A program made the position numbers and the translations under genes. The notes under the pieces were generated by a model that had not been told where the DNA came from, did no database searches, and saw only the letters and a program-made list of their open reading frames with translations. 64,000 bases of DNA from Diadema setosum (lineage: Eukaryota > Echinodermata > Echinoidea > Diadematoida > Diadematidae): NCBI GenBank assembly GCA_033980235.1, contig CM067075.1, positions 18,674,844 through 18,738,843 on the forward strand. The letters are read 5' to 3'. Shown piece after piece: positions 59,548 through 64,000 of the stretch; the first letter of the stretch is position 1, and each line of letters opens with the position of its first letter.

Positions 59548-60653
59548 GCAAGAGAGTTCTATTTTGTCAGTTTCTGCAAACGGAAAAGGAGCGAACACAA
59601 GCAGCACAGAAAAAAAAAAAAGAAGGTCTGTCTGGTTTTCCAATATAAACACCATCCACGCACATCAGCTACACAAAGCCGCCATGGATAAATCATAATT
59701 CACTGGGGTGAACAAGAGTTCACCTGGAACTAATTCATAATAAGAGATTGCACTTACAAACTCAGGCGATATGCATTTTGCTCATTCCGTTGTATAAGGA
59801 TTAAATTTTTCTATAGAAATGTCTCCAGTAAATTCATGAGGTTCAACATTGATATTTGATTGAATAGGGCTCTCCTCACAATCTGATACACATGTGTCTG
59901 TACAAGAAAAGAATATGCAAGAATGAAACAAGCAACCAATGTATTGAATGTAACAAACCATAGGCCTACACAAAGAAAAATGCACACAGTTGAAATGGCT
60001 GATGTATAAAATGATGTTGATATATGCATCCTTGTAAAAGAACTCTAAAATGCAATCAGCGAATATCATTTACTCATAAATGTGCCCACATGCACTAGAC
60101 ACAAATCACTGGGGATTGTCATCATATAGCAAGTGTGGTTACAAAATAATTTTAAAAAGTGTAAATGATATCTAAAACTGTGCTTTAGGTGGAAAGAAAT
60201 GATCACTTCTGTTTAATCTTTATATCTTACCCATTTGGACAGAAGAAATGTAAGGGTCAAACCCGCTGACTATAAATAAAAGCTACATTAGATTCATTCC
60301 AAAGTAATGCAAATTTAAAATCAATCTTAATTACTATTGTATAGTCAACAAGGCATTTGCAAGAAAAGAAAAATAAACATGCTTATCTCTTTGCTCCACC
60401 TGATTTGTAAAAGACAAGAAAGATCCTTAGAGAAAAAATATCAGTCAGTTTGAATACACTAGTAACCTGGCTTATTTGATTCTGTCTTAATCATCCAATC
60501 ACAGAAGATCATGATGGCAAAGAATGATTTCTAAAATGATTTCACGGATGTGCCTAGAGTTTGTTTAATAACTGACAATACCCTTTCCCCTGTAAACTAA
60601 TGCAAATAAGCTATCATCCAATTTCCTCCTTGGACCTTACCCACTCAGAGATC
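59548..60653. other. upstream of the SDR gene, no gene seen
   Basis: AT-rich unique DNA. The promoter may lie here if the 59205-59458 exon is real, but I see no clear core promoter. Confidence 0.45.
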
Positions 60654-60660
60654 CTACAAT

Positions 60661-61386
60661 CAGGGAGGTGCTAGAGAAGGAGAGGCAACTAAAGCTCTCC
60701 TTTGAAGTCATGCGCGGCACCGCCGAGAAGTTATGCGTTCAACTACAGGTGTTACCCATGTGCTTTGACAAAAGAGAGCATCAATAATCGGGACTAGCGC
60801 TCTCACATCTAGAAATATTTGTTCCTACTGCAATACGCTCTCTCTTTCACTGTGATGGCAACAATGAATTTGTGTACCTTGAAATGGAGCAGCGAATCAA
60901 AATGCAGTGTAAAACTCACAATTTTAACAGCAAATAGTTTAAAAACACGCTGGAACACGCTTTAACGGAGTACTTTATTTGAAAGATCAAAATATCCCCT
61001 TATTAACTGATAGAAAATTAACATGCGGAAATGTGCCCATTATCAAAAAAATTAGGTTTTTAAGAGGGCCTAATTTTCATTTCCTTTCGATTTGCGAATT
61101 ACGAAGAAACTGGAAATACATGTTAATAATATTGAATTCTTTCCTAAACTATTCTAAATCAATTCGAGTATTTCATTTAAAATTTTGCAGTAAAATAAAG
61201 CTTGTAATTCAACGAAAGGTGAAATGCGTTCTTCGTCTCCAAACTTCGTCTTGCAACTAGAGCGGTGCCGAGCATGACTTCAAAGCGTAATGGAATGCTA
61301 GACATCCCATTGTAACGCCTTGAACCCAAACATGTGTTTGCATGAATTACGAAGAGTTTCCACTCCATCTCTGTAACACCTCCCTG
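60661..61386. mobile_element. 726-base hAT-like non-autonomous element
   Basis: CAGGGAGGTGCTAGAGAAGG on the left and CATCTCTGTAACACCTCCCTG on the right are inverted repeats. CTACAAT is duplicated at 60654-60660 and 61387-61393 (7 bases, or 8 if a shared C is counted). CAGGG ends and a 7-8 base duplication point to hAT. The 93-codon frame inside has no hAT domain. Confidence 0.8.
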
Positions 61387-61439
61387 CTACAATCTTGTAC
61401 CACATGGAACTTGATTTTAAAGGGCAGAGAGTATGATAA

Positions 61440-61990
61440 CCTCTTCAACCTGACAATAATAATTGTGTGGATTTATATTGCGCAGTTTCTATGAAGCATA
61501 TACAGGTACTCAACTGAGCATAACAATAAGATATAATCAAAGAAAAAAAAAAAACAGATTCATAAGTAACACAATCTAACTGAAAATCATATAACATAAA
61601 AAAATACAATTAAGGGACTGATAATTGCATAATCATACTTCATAAAAATATCTGATATCTGGGAACCATGTCGATAATGTACTAAACTGTAACTATGGGA
61701 AACTTTCATGAAATAGATGTGTTTTAAGGAGATTTTTGAAACTGTTGATTGATGATGTATGTCTGATTGAGGAAGGGAGGTTATTCCAGTATTTATCTGA
61801 TGAGAGACTTAGAAACTGATGTTTATAGAGAAAATACACTGATAGTCAAAAATCTTATTTTTCCTTTTTTAAGGAGGCACCCAAATGTGCTCAGTGGAGA
61901 CAAACACAATAGGAACTTAAAAAGGACACGGCAGATTAGGAGCCACAATACATACAATCTAAAATTTGGCTCAAACAACCTTTATTCAAA
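61440..61990. repeat. dispersed-repeat-like stretch
   Basis: AATAATAATTGTGTGGATTT then ATATTGCGCAGTTTCT, and later TGTTTTAAGGAGATTTTTGA and GGAGGTTATTCCAG, recall a repeat common in many marine animal genomes. No second copy is in this window, so this rests on memory of the pattern. Confidence 0.3.
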
Positions 61991-62702
61991 TGACAAATAA
62001 AAGGTATGTTTTTAAAGGACAAGTGTTTCAATCAATTATTAGTGCCAAAATTATAATTCCTTTTCCCAAAATGTTCATACTTGCAGCAATTGTTAAATTT
62101 GTGTCATTTAAACTTTGTGCATTCAACCCAACATTTACTCAAATGTGCTCTCACTGAAAATAATTTGAAAACATCAACTGACCACTGAGTGACTTCTAAG
62201 TATTCACTAATTTTTCCAACAAAGACGTCTTTCAAAAGGGCTTTCATGTTTACAAGCTCTGTACTTTTCGAGTAGAAAAGAAAAATATCCCACTGCAAAA
62301 AAATAAATATTGCATGAGGAAATGGAAGTTTATATTCAGCCAAGTTGATTTGCATCCACACAGGAAGTGTCTCATTTCAACAGCAACCTCTACAATGATA
62401 AAGGACACATCAGGTCAAGGTTGATGAAATGCAGCAAAGTGCAAATAGCATGTGGGACTCATGCTATACCTGAATTTGACGTCGACACAGATTAAAAGAA
62501 ATAACATTTGTGTGTGTGTGTGTGTGTGCGTGTGTTTTATTAAGTATCATATTTGGTATTATGACATGACATTAATGGTCTATTCTTTATTGTTAAAATC
62601 ATGCAAAATGTGTTTATTCTTATAATTTTACAGGAAGAACATCGAAAAAAAAAATTTGTTGTAGACCCATAAAAAAATCTAGAAATGTCGCTATGGCGAC
62701 TG
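61991..62702. other. no gene seen; GT microsatellite
   Basis: A (GT)n run is at about 62509-62534. Otherwise AT-rich unique DNA. Confidence 0.5.
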
Positions 62703-63956
62703 ATGCCTCCGCCATAATGCATGATTCTCCCAGTACAATGTCTTCACAATGTGTGATGACAGTTTCACATAACTGGCAAAATATTGAAATGTCAGGTTTG
62801 TCAGAAATATCTTGAATGTTACACTTTTCTTGAACTGGGTTTGCTATAATTGTCTAAGAGTGCAGGTACACATATTTAGGGAAATGAGAATTTTTAGACT
62901 TCTGACCGACCCTTTTATAAGTTTATGCATTGAGTAATTTCCAAGGTATGAAGAAAGAGTGTAATTACAGTACAAAATAGATTTTTTTTTTTTTTTGGGG
63001 GGGGGGGGGCACTGAAACCTGGCCTTTGACCTTTGACCTTTTGGCTAGAAATTTCCCAGAAAATCTCCATTAGGTAATGCATGTATATATTAAGTTTTCA
63101 AACTAATAATGCAAGCATTGCATATACGGTACTAGTATATGAGGGAGATAGTAAAATTTTGAGGAGTTGACCTTGACCTTTGACCCATGACCCCTAAATT
63201 CCCTAGATAATCCCTGCCAGTCAGTACATGCGTATGTACCAAGTTCCATGAAGATACATTGAACCATTTGCGAGAAAAGTGATATTGCAACATTTTCACC
63301 TAACCTTTGACCTTTGACCTTATGACATGAAAGTCTCTCTGGAGAATTTTTATGCAGCTGTTCATGTCTACACTAAGTTTCAAGAAAATACCTTCTGGCA
63401 TTGCATAGATATGGGAGAAATAGCAACATTTTTAGCATTTGACCTTGACTTTTGACCTTTAACCTCTAGCCAATGTCACTAAAATCTACTCAACTAATTG
63501 CCCCATCATACATCATCCTTGGACCAAGTTTGGTGAAAGCTGCTTCATCCAGTTTTGAGTTATCACGTAAACAGATAAATTTTAGGATTTGACCTTGATC
63601 TTTGATCTCTGTCTGAGTTCACTAAAAAAACTAATCAAGTAATTGTCCCATCATACATCTTCCTCCAACAAAGTTTGGTGAAATTTGCTCGATCCAGTCT
63701 TGAGTTATCGCGTAAACGGATACAATTTCATGATTTGACCTTGACCTTGACCTTTAGCCTTTGGCCGATTTCACCCAAAATCTAATCAAGTAATTGCCCC
63801 AACATACTTTATATTTGTACCAAGTTTGGTGAAATTCAAGTCAATATTACTCAAGTTATCGCGTAAACGAAAGCGGACGGACGTACGGACGTACGTACCG
63901 ACGGACGGACAACCCGAAAACATAATGCTTCCGGCACCACTTCCTGGCGGAGGCAT
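62703..63956. mobile_element. 1.25 kb element with perfect 12-bp ends and GACCTTTGACC tandem repeats
   Basis: ATGCCTCCGCCA (62703-62714) and TGGCGGAGGCAT (63945-63956) are perfect inverted ends. Inside, a diverged unit of about 140 bases recurs about six times; each has GACCTTGACCTTTGACC-like and ACCAAGTTTGGTGAAA-like phrases. Near the right end a short GGACGTACGTACCGACGGAC run precedes the terminus. No protein frame. Direct target duplication not clear. Confidence 0.7.
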
Positions 63957-64000
63957 AAAAATGTACAGCTTACTTTGCAGATATGTCTCTATTTCACACA

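Noticed and set aside
59179..59691. 170-codon plus-strand open frame
   Set aside because: Its C-terminal half is the GT and GAGA microsatellite; the rest has no recognisable motif.

Overview
The window looks like nuclear DNA from an intron-rich animal with a young, very repeat-dense genome. Spliced exons with GT-AG borders, one long gene with a 24 kb intron, no tRNA or rRNA genes, and dozens of short inverted-repeat elements all point this way. The repeat flavour (GACCTTTGACC-type tandem repeats, CAGT-ended TA elements, TTAA-flanked short elements, CR1/L2-like LINE scraps) suits a marine invertebrate deuterostome. An echinoderm is my best guess, but that is inference from style, not proof.

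Only one gene is firmly supported. It is a five-coding-exon, minus-strand gene for a short-chain dehydrogenase/reductase of the SDR9C type (retinol dehydrogenase 16/7, HSD17B6, DHRS9 group). Its coding exons run from 58964 down to 27831. All exon junction phases close exactly, giving a 328-residue protein with an N-terminal membrane anchor, a TGxxxGxG cofactor motif, NNAG, an N-S-Y-K catalytic set and a typical PG segment. A non-coding 5' exon at 59205-59458 is possible.

Layout from left to right. 1-6610: two complete units and one partial unit of a ~2.55 kb tandem repeat. 6835-7917: a 1.1 kb inverted-repeat element with an inverted sister at 24013-25177. 8160-13680: a short minisatellite, a foldback element, a small palindromic element and a G-tract tandem array. 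13700-27800: mostly unique AT-rich DNA with scattered short elements, an ATT microsatellite and two copies of a tRNA-like repeat. 27831-35135: exons 5 to 2, with a LINE tail in intron 4 and a short TTAA element ending next to the exon 2 splice donor. 35136-58857: intron 1, packed with nested elements. These include a TTAA-flanked composite (39352-45037) carrying two CAGT/TA elements and a solo LTR, two further CAGT/TA elements (one split by a TTAA element), LINE reverse-transcriptase debris and more short elements. 58858-58964: exon 1. 59000-64000: upstream DNA with a hAT-like element and a terminal 1.25 kb repeat rich in GACCTTTGACC.

The open reading frames outside the SDR exons are short, overlap repeats or lack recognisable domains, and I do not call them as genes. 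The most interesting structures are the tandem unit rich in TGACGTCA palindromes at the left end and the layered transposon nests in intron 1, where intact target-site duplications allow insertion order to be read directly.
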